The translations under genes were made by a program, and so were the position numbers. A stretch of 64,000 nucleotides of DNA, taken from Saccharospirillum impatiens DSM 12546. GTDB lineage: Bacteria; Pseudomonadota; Gammaproteobacteria; Pseudomonadales; Natronospirillaceae. This document shows positions 36,213 through 45,515 of this stretch, one piece after another. The stretch is from positions 62,001 through 126,000 of the forward strand of contig NZ_AUIH01000004.1 of the NCBI RefSeq assembly GCF_000423605.1. Reading direction: 5' to 3'. A model generated the notes under the pieces. It made no database searches, was not told where the DNA came from, and worked only from the letters and a program-made list of their open reading frames with translations. Position 1 is the stretch's first letter, and the number at the start of each line of letters is the position of its first letter.

Positions 36213-37099
36213 CGACATCAGACAACCGGACGGTATTACACCGCATTTCTCGTGACACCTCTGCGAATGGACTGCAACGCCTGCTGATCACCAATCAGAC
36301 TGCGCAGGCCACACTCTATCTCCAAGGGGCCCATCTGACGTCGTTTGTTCCCCGCGAACACCCCGATATGCTGTGGGTGTCTGCTGCCGAGCCGTACCAG
36401 CCTGGCCAGGCTATTCGTGGGGGTATCCCAATCTGCTGGCCCTGGTTCGGGCCGCACCCGAGTGATTCAGGGCACCCGTCTCACGGACTGGTGAGAACAC
36501 AGATCTGGGACTGGGAAATCGTGAACGACCAACCGGACATGAGCCAGGTTCGGCTCTGGCTGGAAACCGATGGCGAAAACCCGGCGTTCGGGCACCGCGC
36601 CCGCGTGGAACTGGTGGTAACAGTGGCGGCGTCGCTGACTCTGTCTCTCACCACCACCAATCTTGACGATAAAGCTTTCAGGTTGAGCCAGGCACTGCAC
36701 AGCTACCTGCCCATTTCGTCCCCTGCTGACGTGCGGATAACTGGTTTGACCGGGTACCCCTACATGGACAAACTGACCGGAGAACACCAGGTCTGGCCGG
36801 ACCGTTTTACCCTCGACCGGGAGGTCGATCGCATTGTTCAAGATGCAGGGCAGCCGGTTTTCCTGAACGAACCGGGTCGAATGCGCCGGTTCGTCAGGCG
36901 TGAAGGCAGCCAGTCACTGATTGTCTGGAACCCCTGGGTCGACAAGAGTCGCACCCTGTCCAGCTTCAACCATGATGACTACCAATCCATGTTGTGTCTG
37001 GAAGCAGCCAACGCGGGTGATGATCACAGAACGTTATTGCCCGGAGAGCACCACTGTCTAACCACTGAACTTGGGATAGTGACCACGAACGATGCGTGA
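36209..37099 (+). CDS. D-hexose-6-phosphate mutarotase (YeaD-like)
   Basis: A 296-residue galactose-mutarotase-fold enzyme that interconverts anomers of hexose 6-phosphates. Motifs match YeaD: ARG-type block AIRGGIPICWPWFGPHP, the catalytic His in PSHGLVR, LSQALHSYLPIS with a second His, and late FVRREGSQSLIVWNPW. It starts with GTG in a 4-bp overlap with DUF1853 and overlaps the DnaJ-domain gene by 8 bp, so expression is coupled. It is cytoplasmic with no signal peptide. Confidence 0.92.
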   Translation: MTTSDNRTVLHRISRDTSANGLQRLLITNQTAQATLYLQGAHLTSFVPREHPDMLWVSAAEPYQPGQAIRGGIPICWPWFGPHPSDSGHPSHGLVRTQIWDWEIVNDQPDMSQVRLWLETDGENPAFGHRARVELVVTVAASLTLSLTTTNLDDKAFRLSQALHSYLPISSPADVRITGLTGYPYMDKLTGEHQVWPDRFTLDREVDRIVQDAGQPVFLNEPGRMRRFVRREGSQSLIVWNPWVDKSRTLSSFNHDDYQSMLCLEAANAGDDHRTLLPGEHHCLTTELGIVTTNDA

Positions 37100-37685
37100 T
37101 GTGAATTTGCCCCCCGGCCTGATGCATGCCATCGATGCTCTTTTGACCGAGGCACCAGCAGGCTTGTCTGAGTACGAATTGATACAGGCGCTGGACCGGC
37201 ACCACCCCGACCTCTTCCCCAAGCCGAACCTCAGTGACCCGCTGTTGTTGTTTCAGCACCATTTTGTCCTGATGCATGTGCTGTATCGTTTACAGCAAGA
37301 CAGTCATCAGTCTGACCGGCGCCTGTCGATCAGCCCGCTGCGCGTTCAGTGGCAAGCGGCTGTAAGCGACGCCAGTCAATCCGTGAGCGTGAATCCGTCG
37401 CTGGCGGCGTATTACCTGGATTTTGGGAATCTGACCAAAGAGGATGGCTTCAGCGTTGAACAGCTGTTGCAAGGGTTCTGGCGTCGGCTTCTGGGGGAAC
37501 AGGGCGCGCCCGACGCGCTGGCGACGCTGGGTCTGAAATCAACCGCGACGTTTGCCGATGTGAAAAGCCGGTACCGGCAACTGGCTAACACGCACCACCC
37601 GGACAAGGGCGGCGATTCCGCTGAATTTGGCCGCATTCAAGAGGCCTACGACACCCTGAAAAGTCAGCGGAAGTTCAATTCTTAA
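37092..37685 (+). CDS. DnaJ-domain protein with N-terminal DnaJ-related domain
   Basis: A 197-residue protein with an N-terminal DNAJ_related-type domain (about 6-125; GLSEYELIQALDRHHPDLF, LLLFQHHFVLMHVLYRL) and a C-terminal J domain (about 140-195) carrying the HPD motif in NTHHPDKGGDSAEF. It should stimulate a DnaK-type chaperone; the substrate is unknown. There is no Gly/Phe region or zinc finger, so it is a class III J protein. It is the last gene of the coupled DUF1853-mutarotase-dnaJ set. Confidence 0.9.
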   Translation: MRDVNLPPGLMHAIDALLTEAPAGLSEYELIQALDRHHPDLFPKPNLSDPLLLFQHHFVLMHVLYRLQQDSHQSDRRLSISPLRVQWQAAVSDASQSVSVNPSLAAYYLDFGNLTKEDGFSVEQLLQGFWRRLLGEQGAPDALATLGLKSTATFADVKSRYRQLANTHHPDKGGDSAEFGRIQEAYDTLKSQRKFNS

Positions 37686-37778
37686 CGAGACAGAATGCCA
37701 TTATGAAAGATTGGCGCATGATTGTTCACAATGCATGCGCCGATAGAAACTGACCTTATTGGCCGACAGTGATCGGGC

Positions 37779-38369
37779 TTATTGATAGTAGGCGTTTTCC
37801 GTCACGGTATGGTCGGTGACATCGCGAATGCCCTTCAAGCCCGGAACTTTTTCCAGCAACGTCGCTTCAACGCCATTTTTCAGGGTAATGTCGACCGCTG
37901 AACAGCCCTGGCAGCCACCACCAAACTTCAACACAGCCACATCTTCGGGAGTGAGCTCTTCAAGACTGACCTCACCGCCGTGTGATGCCAAACCCGGGTT
38001 TATCTCCGTAAACAGGATGTAATTGACCTGGTCCTGAAGCGGGCTGTCAGCATTCACCTTGGGCATTTTGGCATTGGGTGCCTTGATCGTCAGTTGCCCA
38101 CCCATCTTGTCTTCAGCGTAATCGACCACGGCTTCATCGAGGTACAGTAAGCTGTTCTTTTCGAGGTAAACCCTGAACTGGGTCAGCTCAATGACCTCAT
38201 CGTTTTCTTTCTCTTCACCGGGGCGGCAGTAGGCAAGGCACGTTTCTGCGAACTTGGTGCCAGGCTGGGTTACAAACATTCGCACGGAAACGCCGTCGGT
38301 GCTTTGCTTTGCCAACAGACCCGCCAGATAGTTCTGAGCGGAATCGGTAATGTTCATCTGAATATCCAT
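37779..38369 (-). CDS. nfuA: Fe-S biogenesis protein NfuA
   Basis: A 196-residue Fe-S carrier with an N-terminal degenerate A-type domain (about 1-95) and a C-terminal NifU-like domain (about 105-190) that binds a 4Fe-4S cluster between two subunits through the CxxC motif in [12 protein letters not shown]. It delivers clusters to targets such as aconitase, especially under oxidative stress or iron limitation. The ATG at 38369 aligns with the family. It is convergent with the DnaJ gene. Confidence 0.95.
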   Translation of the reverse strand: MDIQMNITDSAQNYLAGLLAKQSTDGVSVRMFVTQPGTKFAETCLAYCRPGEEKENDEVIELTQFRVYLEKNSLLYLDEAVVDYAEDKMGGQLTIKAPNAKMPKVNADSPLQDQVNYILFTEINPGLASHGGEVSLEELTPEDVAVLKFGGGCQGCSAVDITLKNGVEATLLEKVPGLKGIRDVTDHTVTENAYYQ

Positions 38370-38621
38370 GCCACAGACTCCGTAGTTGGACCGTTAATCG
38401 GGAAATTTGAATTGGCGACTATTCTAACGAACTTTGGCCCCCAACTGAATACCTGAGTGTTTTACTTGGTTATACAGATGCGGACGACCCGACTGGAATT
38501 CAAGCCACCGCTGTATACGGGAAGCGAGTGCTTGAGCCCCACGCTCACCATTCCTGAACACCACTAGACGCGCAACATCTGTCGGGAAACAGTGACATCG
38601 CACTAGATAACGGTATAAATA

Positions 38622-38645
38622 CTATATCAATACTTTTTGATATAG
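38622..38645. other. AT-rich perfect palindrome in the nfuA-metH intergenic region
   Basis: CTATATCAA and its exact complement TTGATATAG are separated by 6 nt within an AT-rich stretch. It could be an operator or a hairpin. No known regulator motif fits in the correct orientation; an FNR site would be TTGAT-N4-ATCAA, the reverse order. Confidence 0.4.
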
Positions 38646-38696
38646 ATTGAAAAAATGCCCTGTTTAGTGTTTCATAGGCTCCCTTCACGATGGCAC

Positions 38697-38863
38697 TAGG
38701 AGGCTGTCGGACTTAGGGGGGATCAAAGTGAGGGAGTGGGACGGCGAGACCAAACTTTCGCAAATTTCGTGTGCATAGTGGGCCTATATGCTCGAAATTT
38801 GCGGATATTTGGGCCGTCGTCCCGCTTCCGCAGCCAATTCATCCTAGGTCCGAAAGCCTCCTA
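38697..38863. repeat. Palindromic MITE-like element, copy 1
   Basis: A 167-bp element with terminal inverted repeats (TAGGAGGCTGTCGGACTTAG and the complement of CTAGGTCCGAAAGCCTCCTA, two mismatches) and a strong inner palindrome (CGCAAATTTCG ... CGAAATTTGCG). Outer arms also pair, so the whole unit can form one long hairpin. There is no transposase gene. It is over 90 percent identical to the adjacent copy 2, with which it shares the junction TA. Confidence 0.8.
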
Positions 38864-39027
38864 GGAGTCGGTCGGACTTAGGGGGATTGAAGCGAGGGAG
38901 TGGGATGGCGAGACCAAATTTTCGCAAATTTCGTGTGCATAGTGGGCCTATGTGCTCGAAATTTGCGGATATTTGGGCCGTCGTCCCGCTTCCGCAGCCA
39001 ATTCATCCTAAGTCCGACAGACTCCTT
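38862..39027. repeat. Palindromic MITE-like element, copy 2
   Basis: A 166-bp tandem copy of the preceding element in the same orientation, with terminal repeats GGAGTCGGTCGGACTTAG and the complement of CTAAGTCCGACAGACTCC, and the same inner palindrome. It ends 38 bp before the start of the methionine synthase genes, so any leader transcript starting upstream would contain it. An open frame runs through it into metH but has no coding character here. Confidence 0.8.
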
Positions 39028-39064
39028 GGGCCCTCTGACACAGCCAACCAAACTGGAAGAGACA

Positions 39065-40102
39065 ATGACTCGCTCAGTCGCGGATGAACTCCGCCATACG
39101 CTCCAACACCGCATTATGGTATTGGACGGTGCCATGGGCACCTCCATCCAGGGATACCCGCTCGAAGAGGCCGACTTTCGCAAGGGGCACTTTGAAGACC
39201 ATCCGAGCCCGCTCAAAGGCAACAATGACCTGCTGTCGCTCACCCGACCCGAAATCATCGAAGAAATACACGACTCCTTCTTCGCCATCGGTGCTGACTT
39301 CGCCTGCACCAACGCTTTCAGTGCGACCACGGTTGCCCAGGCCGACTATCATCTGGAACACGCGGTTTACGACATCAACTACGCTGCTGCCCAATGTGCC
39401 CGGCGCAGCGCAGACAAATGGTCCGCAAAAACACCGGATCAGAAACGCTACGTCGTTGGCTGCCTCGGCCCAACCAACCGCACCGCCTCAATGTCACCCG
39501 ACGTCAACGACCCGGGTAAGCGGCTGGTCTCTTTCGATGACCTGGTAAAAGCCTATAAAGAAGCCTCGATCGCACTGATCGATGGCGGCGTCGACCTGAT
39601 CATGGTTGAAACTGTGTTCGATACTCTCAACGCCAAAGCTGCCGTCTTTGCCGTGCTGGAACTGAAACAGGAGCGTGACCTGGACATTCCGCTGATGGTC
39701 TCCGGTACCATCACCGACGCCAGCGGCCGCACCCTGTCTGGCCAGACGCCGGAAGCGTTCTGGGTCTCACTTGAACATGGCGAGCTGTTCAGTATCGGTC
39801 TCAATTGCGCTCTGGGCGCGAAAGACATGCTGCCGCACATCAAGGCGCTCGACAAACACGCCACCTGCCTGATTTCCGCTCACCCCAACGCTGGCTTGCC
39901 CAATGAGTTCGGGGAGTATGATCAGTCAGCTGAACAAATGGCTGAACAAGTACGGCCCTTTCTGAGTGAAGGCCACGTCAACATCATCGGTGGTTGTTGC
40001 GGCACCACGCCGGAACACATAGCACAGTTAAGAAAGCTGGCCGATGAATACTCGCCGCGCCCACTGCGCGATCAGGCAACGGAGGTTACCGATGAACTCT
40101 GA
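39065..40102 (+). CDS. metH: Cobalamin-dependent methionine synthase, homocysteine-binding part (split MetH, N-terminal)
   Basis: A 345-residue homocysteine methyltransferase module. It starts [31 protein letters not shown] like intact MetH and keeps the zinc ligands: Cys in [11 protein letters not shown] and the pair in [11 protein letters not shown]. In the standard enzyme this is followed by a linker and the folate module; here a TGA at 40100-40102 ends the protein inside that linker. The ATG at 39065 has GGAAGAGA upstream, and the longer frame through the repeat is rejected. The second gene starts 11 bp before this stop, so both halves should be made in equal amounts and act together. Confidence 0.92.
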   Translation: MTRSVADELRHTLQHRIMVLDGAMGTSIQGYPLEEADFRKGHFEDHPSPLKGNNDLLSLTRPEIIEEIHDSFFAIGADFACTNAFSATTVAQADYHLEHAVYDINYAAAQCARRSADKWSAKTPDQKRYVVGCLGPTNRTASMSPDVNDPGKRLVSFDDLVKAYKEASIALIDGGVDLIMVETVFDTLNAKAAVFAVLELKQERDLDIPLMVSGTITDASGRTLSGQTPEAFWVSLEHGELFSIGLNCALGAKDMLPHIKALDKHATCLISAHPNAGLPNEFGEYDQSAEQMAEQVRPFLSEGHVNIIGGCCGTTPEHIAQLRKLADEYSPRPLRDQATEVTDEL

Positions 40103-42800
40103 GCAGCGCACCCTGCCCGACATGGTCCTCAGTGGTCTCGAGCCCCTGGTCGTCAATGAGACCACCGGCTTCGTCAACGTCGGCGAGCGCTCCAACGTAG
40201 CCGGTTCTGCCAAATTCGCCCGCCTGATTCAGGAAGAGCAATACGAGGAAGCGGTCGACATCGCCCGCACCCAGGTTGACGACGGCGCCCAGATCATCGA
40301 CATCAACATGGACGACGCCATGCTCGACGGCGAAGCGGCCATGGTGCGTTATCTAAACCTGTTGCAGGCCGAACCCGATGTCGCCCGGGTGCCATTCATG
40401 ATCGACTCCTCCAAATGGAGCATCATTGAAGCGGGCCTGAAATGCGTTCAGGGTAAGTCGATCGTCAACTCCATTTCGCTGAAAGAAGGCGAAGATCAGT
40501 TCATTCAGCAGGCACGCCGAATTAAACTCTACGGTGCCGCTGTGGTAGTCATGGCGTTCGATGAAAAAGGCCAGGCCGATACCTACCAGCGTCGAATCGA
40601 CATCTGCAAACGTTCCTACGACATTCTGGTCGACGTGGTGAAGTTCAATCCGCAGGACATCGTCTTCGATCCGAACATCTTTCCGGTCGCCACCGGCATT
40701 CCCGATCACGACAACTACTGCGTCGACTTTTTCAAAGCGACGTCCTGGATCAAGGATAACCTGCCCGGCGCCAAGATTTCCGGCGGAGTCTCGAACATGT
40801 CGTTTTCCTTCCGGGGCAACAACACGGTTCGTGAAGCGATGCATTCGGTGTTTCTGTACCACGCCATCAAGCACGGCATGGATATGGGCATTGTCAACGC
40901 GGGCATGCTGACGATTTACGACGATATCCCCAAAGACTTGCTCGAACGCGTCGAAGATGTGGTTCTGAATCGCCGTGACGACGCTGCCGAGCGACTGGTC
41001 GATTTCGCCGAAAGCGTTAAGGGCCAGAGCGCTGACGTCAAAGAAAGCGACAAACTCAAGTGGCGCGAAGGCGACTTGCAGGATCGTATTACCCACGCCC
41101 TGATCAAAGGCATTACCGAGTTCATTGAAGCAGATGCCGAAGAAGCACGTCAGCAAGCAGACAAACCCATCGAGGTCATTGAAGGCCCGCTCATGGTTGG
41201 CATGAACGTGGTCGGCGATCTGTTCGGTGCCGGCAAAATGTTTTTGCCGCAAGTGGTTAAAAGCGCCCGTGTCATGAAAAAAGCCGTGGCCTATCTGCTG
41301 CCCTACATCGAAGAGGAAAAACGGCTCTCTGGCCGCGAAGCCGAAAACAACGGCGTAATCATCATGGCCACGGTGAAAGGCGATGTGCATGACATTGGCA
41401 AGAACATCGTGGGTGTTGTGTTGTCGTGCAACAATTATGAAGTGATCGATCTTGGCGTTATGGTGCCAGCCGAAGACATTCTGGATGCGGCCGAAAAAAA
41501 CAATGCCGATGTGATTGGCCTGTCGGGTCTGATCACTCCATCGCTGGACGAAATGGTCACAGTCGCACAATTGATGGAACAGCGCGGCATGAACAAGCCG
41601 TTGTTGATTGGTGGTGCAACCACGTCGAAAATCCATACCGCTGTGAAGGTGGAGCCAAAATATTCAGCCCCGGTCGTTCATGTCCTTGATGCCTCCAAGT
41701 CGGTGCCAGTGGTCAGTCAGTTGCTGTCTTCCAACAAGGATGCCTACGTCAGTGAACTGCGCGATGCGTATCAGCAACTGCGCGAAGGCAATGCCCGCAA
41801 GCGTGGCCAGAAAGAATTTGCCAGTCTGGAATTTGCGCGGGCCAATGCTTATCAGCCAAACTGGGCTGATTACCAGCCAACGACGCCTTCTTTCATTGGC
41901 AATCGAACCTTTACCGATTACCCACTGGCCGAGATTAAAGAGCGGTTCGACTGGACACCCTTTTTCAAAACCTGGGAATTGCATGGCAAGTACCCGAAAA
42001 TTCTGACCGATAAAATCGTTGGCGTAGAAGCCAGCAAACTTTTTAAAGACGCTACCGCCATGCTGGACCAAATCGTCACCGAGGGCTGGCTGCAATGCAA
42101 CGGTGTCGTTGGCCTCTACCCGGCAGCGGGCATAGCGGGTGATCAAACCGAAGTCTATGCCGACGATGATCGCACCCAACCGCTGGTGACACTGAACCAC
42201 CTGCGCCAACAGGCCGAGCGGCCCGAGGGTCGCGCCTTCCGGTCACTGGCTGACTTTGTTGCCCCCAAAACCAGCGGCGTTAACGACTACATGGGTGCCT
42301 TCGTCGTCACCTGCCATGGCGCCGACGAACGCGCAAAAGCCTACGAAGCCGACCATGATGACTACAATGCGATCATGATCAAGGCGTTGGCCGACCGCTT
42401 TGCCGAGGCCTTTGCGGAAGTTCTGCACGAAAAAGTGCGCCAGGAACTCTGGGGCTACGTTGGTGAAGAGCGGTTGGACAACGAAGCGATCATCGCAGAG
42501 AAATATCAGGGCATTCGCCCGGCACCGGGTTACCCGGCATGCCCGGAACACAGCGAAAAAGCGACTTTGTTCAGGCTGCTTGATGCGGAACAGGCAACCG
42601 GCTGTTCACTGACCGACAGTTTTGCCATGTGGCCGGCATCTGCCGTCAGTGGCTGGTATTTTGCGCACCCGGAAAGCCGCTATTTCGGCTTGGGTAAGAT
42701 CGACCGTGACCAGGTTGAAGACTATGCCCGTCGCAAAAGCTGGGATCTGACCACAGCCGAGCGCTGGTTGCGCCCGACCCTGGGCTACGACGAGCTCTGA
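40092..42800 (+). CDS. metH: Cobalamin-dependent methionine synthase, folate/B12/activation part (split MetH, C-terminal)
   Basis: A 902-residue protein with the remaining MetH modules: the methyltetrahydrofolate-binding domain (about 15-290; [30 protein letters not shown]), the B12 cap and Rossmann domains with the cobalamin-ligand motif DVHDIGKN and [13 protein letters not shown], and the SAM-binding activation domain ([25 protein letters not shown]). The start is at 40092 because a perfect GGAGG lies 6 nt upstream and the protein then begins just before the folate domain. Together with the 345-residue gene it makes about 1247 residues, the full MetH size, so nothing is missing. Confidence 0.92.
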   Translation: MNSEQRTLPDMVLSGLEPLVVNETTGFVNVGERSNVAGSAKFARLIQEEQYEEAVDIARTQVDDGAQIIDINMDDAMLDGEAAMVRYLNLLQAEPDVARVPFMIDSSKWSIIEAGLKCVQGKSIVNSISLKEGEDQFIQQARRIKLYGAAVVVMAFDEKGQADTYQRRIDICKRSYDILVDVVKFNPQDIVFDPNIFPVATGIPDHDNYCVDFFKATSWIKDNLPGAKISGGVSNMSFSFRGNNTVREAMHSVFLYHAIKHGMDMGIVNAGMLTIYDDIPKDLLERVEDVVLNRRDDAAERLVDFAESVKGQSADVKESDKLKWREGDLQDRITHALIKGITEFIEADAEEARQQADKPIEVIEGPLMVGMNVVGDLFGAGKMFLPQVVKSARVMKKAVAYLLPYIEEEKRLSGREAENNGVIIMATVKGDVHDIGKNIVGVVLSCNNYEVIDLGVMVPAEDILDAAEKNNADVIGLSGLITPSLDEMVTVAQLMEQRGMNKPLLIGGATTSKIHTAVKVEPKYSAPVVHVLDASKSVPVVSQLLSSNKDAYVSELRDAYQQLREGNARKRGQKEFASLEFARANAYQPNWADYQPTTPSFIGNRTFTDYPLAEIKERFDWTPFFKTWELHGKYPKILTDKIVGVEASKLFKDATAMLDQIVTEGWLQCNGVVGLYPAAGIAGDQTEVYADDDRTQPLVTLNHLRQQAERPEGRAFRSLADFVAPKTSGVNDYMGAFVVTCHGADERAKAYEADHDDYNAIMIKALADRFAEAFAEVLHEKVRQELWGYVGEERLDNEAIIAEKYQGIRPAPGYPACPEHSEKATLFRLLDAEQATGCSLTDSFAMWPASAVSGWYFAHPESRYFGLGKIDRDQVEDYARRKSWDLTTAERWLRPTLGYDEL

Positions 42801-42869
42801 GGGGCAACCGGTTGTCAGTCACGACGATTTGCTGTGATACTGAACTTTATTGAATCGAGGGAAAAGTAC

Positions 42870-44192
42870 GTGGCTGACAGCAAACCATCCAACTGGCTTA
42901 CCCGGGCGCAAGACTGGCTCTGGCACCCCAACCTTTCCCGACTGCCCGGTCCCGGCCGGCTGGGCATCCGGATCGCGCGCGTCGCCTTTGCCGTGATCAA
43001 AGACCTAGCGCAAGGCTACACCAACCTGCACGCCATGAGCCTGGTGTACACGACGCTGTTGTCGATCGTCCCCTTTCTGGCCCTGAGTTTCTCCGTGCTT
43101 AAAGGGTTTGGCGTTCATAATCAGCTGGAACCCTTGCTGCAAAACCTGTTGATGGCCCCGCTGGGAGAACGCAGCCAGGAAATCACCAGCAATGTACTCA
43201 ACTTCGTCGATAACATTCGCGTCGGGGTGCTCGGTGCGGTGGGACTTGGCATCTTGGTTTACACCGTCATTTCTCTGGTGCAAAAAGTAGAGCGGGCGTT
43301 TAATCAGGTATGGCGGGTCAGCCAGATACGGCCTCTGGCGCAACGCTTCAGTAATTACCTCAGTGTTATCCTGATCGGTCCGCTGCTGGCGTTTTCAACC
43401 CTGGGCGCGACTGCGGCCCTGGTCAGTTCCGATACCGTCGGCAGCCTGCTGTCCGTTGCACCTCTGGGCTGGGTTTTCGGCCTGTTGTCCAGGCTGGCGC
43501 CTTATGCGGTCATTATTATCCTGTTCACTTTCCTGTATTTCTTCATTCCCAACACCCGTGTGAAGATTCGCCATGCCTTCATCGGTGGCGCTGTGGCCGG
43601 GTTTATGTGGCAGAGCCTGGGCTATCTGTTCACTTTGTTTGTCACCAGTTCAACCCAATACACCGCCATTTACTCGGGTTTTGCCGTTGGTATTCTGCTG
43701 TTGGTCTGGATCTACCTTTCCTGGCTGGTATTGCTTACCGGGGCGACCGTTGCCTACTACAGCCAGAATTTCCGGTTCATCCGTCAGCGTCAGAACGTAC
43801 TGCCCAGTGCCGAAACTGACGAAGCCGTCGGCCTGACTCTGATGTACCGCATTGCCTGGCGCTTTGACCGCCAGAAGGCGGGCATCAGAGCCATAACGCT
43901 TAGCACGGAATTAAACGCAGACGCTACTGTGATCGACCGGTTGATCAACAAATTACTGCAGTCACAACTCATTGTGCGCAGTGAAGATCACCTGTTAACA
44001 CCGGCCCGACCGCTGGACCAGATCACCCTCGCAGAGCTGCTGCATGTCATACGGGCGGCAGACTCCGCACTGGCAATGCCTCCCTATACGGCAACCCTGC
44101 AGGCCCGGGTTAAGCGGGCACTGGAGACTGCGCTGGACAATGAAACGCTGGAAGACTGGGTACGCCAGAGTGATGAGCCAGTCACCGATTAA
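42870..44192 (+). CDS. yihY: YihY/BrkB family inner-membrane protein
   Basis: About 440 residues. Residues about 30-300 are the YihY/virulence factor BrkB membrane domain with six transmembrane segments (for example MSLVYTTLLSIVPFLALSFS, and GAVAGFMWQSLGYLFTLFV). A C-terminal cytoplasmic part (about 320-440) resembles a winged helix. These proteins were once mislabelled RNase BN; the transport role is not settled. The GTG at 42870 has GAGGG at 8 nt and is preferred over the GTG at 42834. It is convergent with the EAL-HDOD gene (7-bp gap). Confidence 0.88.
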   Translation: MADSKPSNWLTRAQDWLWHPNLSRLPGPGRLGIRIARVAFAVIKDLAQGYTNLHAMSLVYTTLLSIVPFLALSFSVLKGFGVHNQLEPLLQNLLMAPLGERSQEITSNVLNFVDNIRVGVLGAVGLGILVYTVISLVQKVERAFNQVWRVSQIRPLAQRFSNYLSVILIGPLLAFSTLGATAALVSSDTVGSLLSVAPLGWVFGLLSRLAPYAVIIILFTFLYFFIPNTRVKIRHAFIGGAVAGFMWQSLGYLFTLFVTSSTQYTAIYSGFAVGILLLVWIYLSWLVLLTGATVAYYSQNFRFIRQRQNVLPSAETDEAVGLTLMYRIAWRFDRQKAGIRAITLSTELNADATVIDRLINKLLQSQLIVRSEDHLLTPARPLDQITLAELLHVIRAADSALAMPPYTATLQARVKRALETALDNETLEDWVRQSDEPVTD

Positions 44193-44199
44193 CAGGTAG

Positions 44200-45408
44200 T
44201 TAAGGGGCTATCACAGCCATGCTGTCATCCGCCCATTTAACCGCTTCCAAATACGCCGTTGCCCACTGCGCTGGCGACACAGGCGACTCATCCAGAGACG
44301 CAAAGTCCATCTGTTCATAGGCCAGCACCTTCTGGAATACCTCACCAGCCAGGCCCTCCTGGTCGAGCAATGCCAGCTTAACCGGCATGGTGAGAATGAT
44401 GGTATCGAGCAACTCAACCATAGGCTGGTCCATCAAAGCGTCGAGCACCGAGAACAACCCCACGATAAACATCTGATGACGCACCTCGGGATACCACTGG
44501 TCCGCTATCCGCTCGCACAACCGCGCCCGAACCAGCGCAGTCGTAATCAATTCCCACGGTTTGCTGTCATCCATTCGGGTCATCAGAATCAGAGCGAGCC
44601 AATGCTTCACGTTATCGATGCCCAGCAGGACGATGGCCTCTTTGATCGAATCAACTTCGCGTCGCAACGAGAAGGCGGCACTGTTGATGTATCGCAGCAG
44701 TTTGTAACTCAGGGTGATGTCGTGGGCGAGCAATGCTTCCAATTCATCAAAACCCACCTCGGGTTGCTGCAGCTTGCCGAGTAAATCAAAGACCACAGCC
44801 TTGTTTGCCGCCACACTTTTACGCATAACCACTTGCGGGCGACAATAGAAATAGCCCTGAAAACAATCAAACCCCAGCTCTTCACACACCTGCTTCATGG
44901 CCTGGGTTTCCACTTTCTCAGCGATGATCTGTACCGGATAGCGCCGCAACTGAGTCAGCAGAGCTGCGAGCTCTTCTCGGTCCCGGCCCAGCACATCAAC
45001 TTTGACGTAGTGTGCCCAGCGCAACAGAGGGCGTGTTTCAGGCGTCAGTTCAAAGTCATCCAGCGCCAGCTTAAACCCCTGTTGAGACAACCGCTCCAGA
45101 CCGAGCAGCACATCGGGTGTCGCGGTAATGTCCTCCAGCACCTCCAGCACGCACTGATCCCGAAACATGGGTGTCAGCGCCTCGTTGGTAATAAAGGCTT
45201 TGGGCAAATTGATGAACACCAGGCCACTGCCGGTGAGAGTGTCAATACCGATGTGAATAAAGGAGTTGAGGATGGCGTCACTGGAAGCGCGTTCAGGATC
45301 ATCGAACCGAGCCGAATCCACATCACTGTCGCGATACAGCAATTCATAGCCAATGACTTTGAGAGACCGATCGTAGATAGGCTGTCGAGCAATGAAAAAC
45401 TGCGCCAT
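44200..45408 (-). CDS. EAL-HDOD signalling protein (CdgJ/YuxH-like)
   Basis: A 402-residue cytoplasmic protein with an N-terminal EAL domain (about 1-200) and a C-terminal HDOD domain (about 205-395; FDELEALLAHDITLSYKLLRYINS). The EAL signature is reduced: it begins ARQPIYDRSLKVIGYELLYR, keeps ALDDFE but lacks the DDFGTG loop-6 sequence, and has VKVDVL and EKVET. It is therefore probably not an active c-di-GMP phosphodiesterase and may act as a binding partner, as related CdgJ-type proteins do in motility control. The ATG at 45408 starts the domain directly. Confidence 0.88.
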   Translation of the reverse strand: MAQFFIARQPIYDRSLKVIGYELLYRDSDVDSARFDDPERASSDAILNSFIHIGIDTLTGSGLVFINLPKAFITNEALTPMFRDQCVLEVLEDITATPDVLLGLERLSQQGFKLALDDFELTPETRPLLRWAHYVKVDVLGRDREELAALLTQLRRYPVQIIAEKVETQAMKQVCEELGFDCFQGYFYCRPQVVMRKSVAANKAVVFDLLGKLQQPEVGFDELEALLAHDITLSYKLLRYINSAAFSLRREVDSIKEAIVLLGIDNVKHWLALILMTRMDDSKPWELITTALVRARLCERIADQWYPEVRHQMFIVGLFSVLDALMDQPMVELLDTIILTMPVKLALLDQEGLAGEVFQKVLAYEQMDFASLDESPVSPAQWATAYLEAVKWADDSMAVIAP

Positions 45409-45454
45409 GGAGGCCCTTCCTGCTGGCTGATCTTGCGGGTTATGGATTTACACC

Positions 45455-45484
45455 AGCCGCTTGGGCGCGTCCGGCCAAGCGGCT
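45455..45484 (-). terminator. Hairpin after the last gene of the cox operon
   Basis: A perfect 10-bp stem AGCCGCTTGG/CCAAGCGGCT with a 10-nt loop lies about 30 bp downstream of the PLP-enzyme gene. On the minus strand it lacks a clear U-tract; the T-run is on the plus side. It is therefore a weak terminator or processing signal. Confidence 0.45.
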
Positions 45485-45515
45485 TTTGTTCAACTATTGC
45501 ACAGCCGGTCCGGGT

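Noticed and set aside
38400-38696. Cobalamin or SAM/SAH riboswitch upstream of metH
   Set aside because: No B12-box or SAM/SAH riboswitch core was found by eye.
38697-39027. CRISPR array
   Set aside because: Only two long palindromic repeats without spacers of constant length; the structure is that of mobile palindromic elements.
38900-39064. N-terminal extension of the first metH gene through the repeat element
   Set aside because: The extension translates repeat DNA and has no homology. The ATG at 39065 with a ribosome-binding site gives the proper MetH start.
40080-40105. Sequencing frameshift as the reason for two metH frames
   Set aside because: A GGAGG site 6 nt before an in-frame ATG at the module boundary and extra linker residues on both sides argue for a true split, though raw reads were not available.
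40353-41636. Long antisense open frame (about 427 codons) on the minus strand of metH
   Set aside because: It mirrors the codon structure of metH, has no recognisable domain or ribosome-binding site and is a composition artefact of a GC-rich gene.
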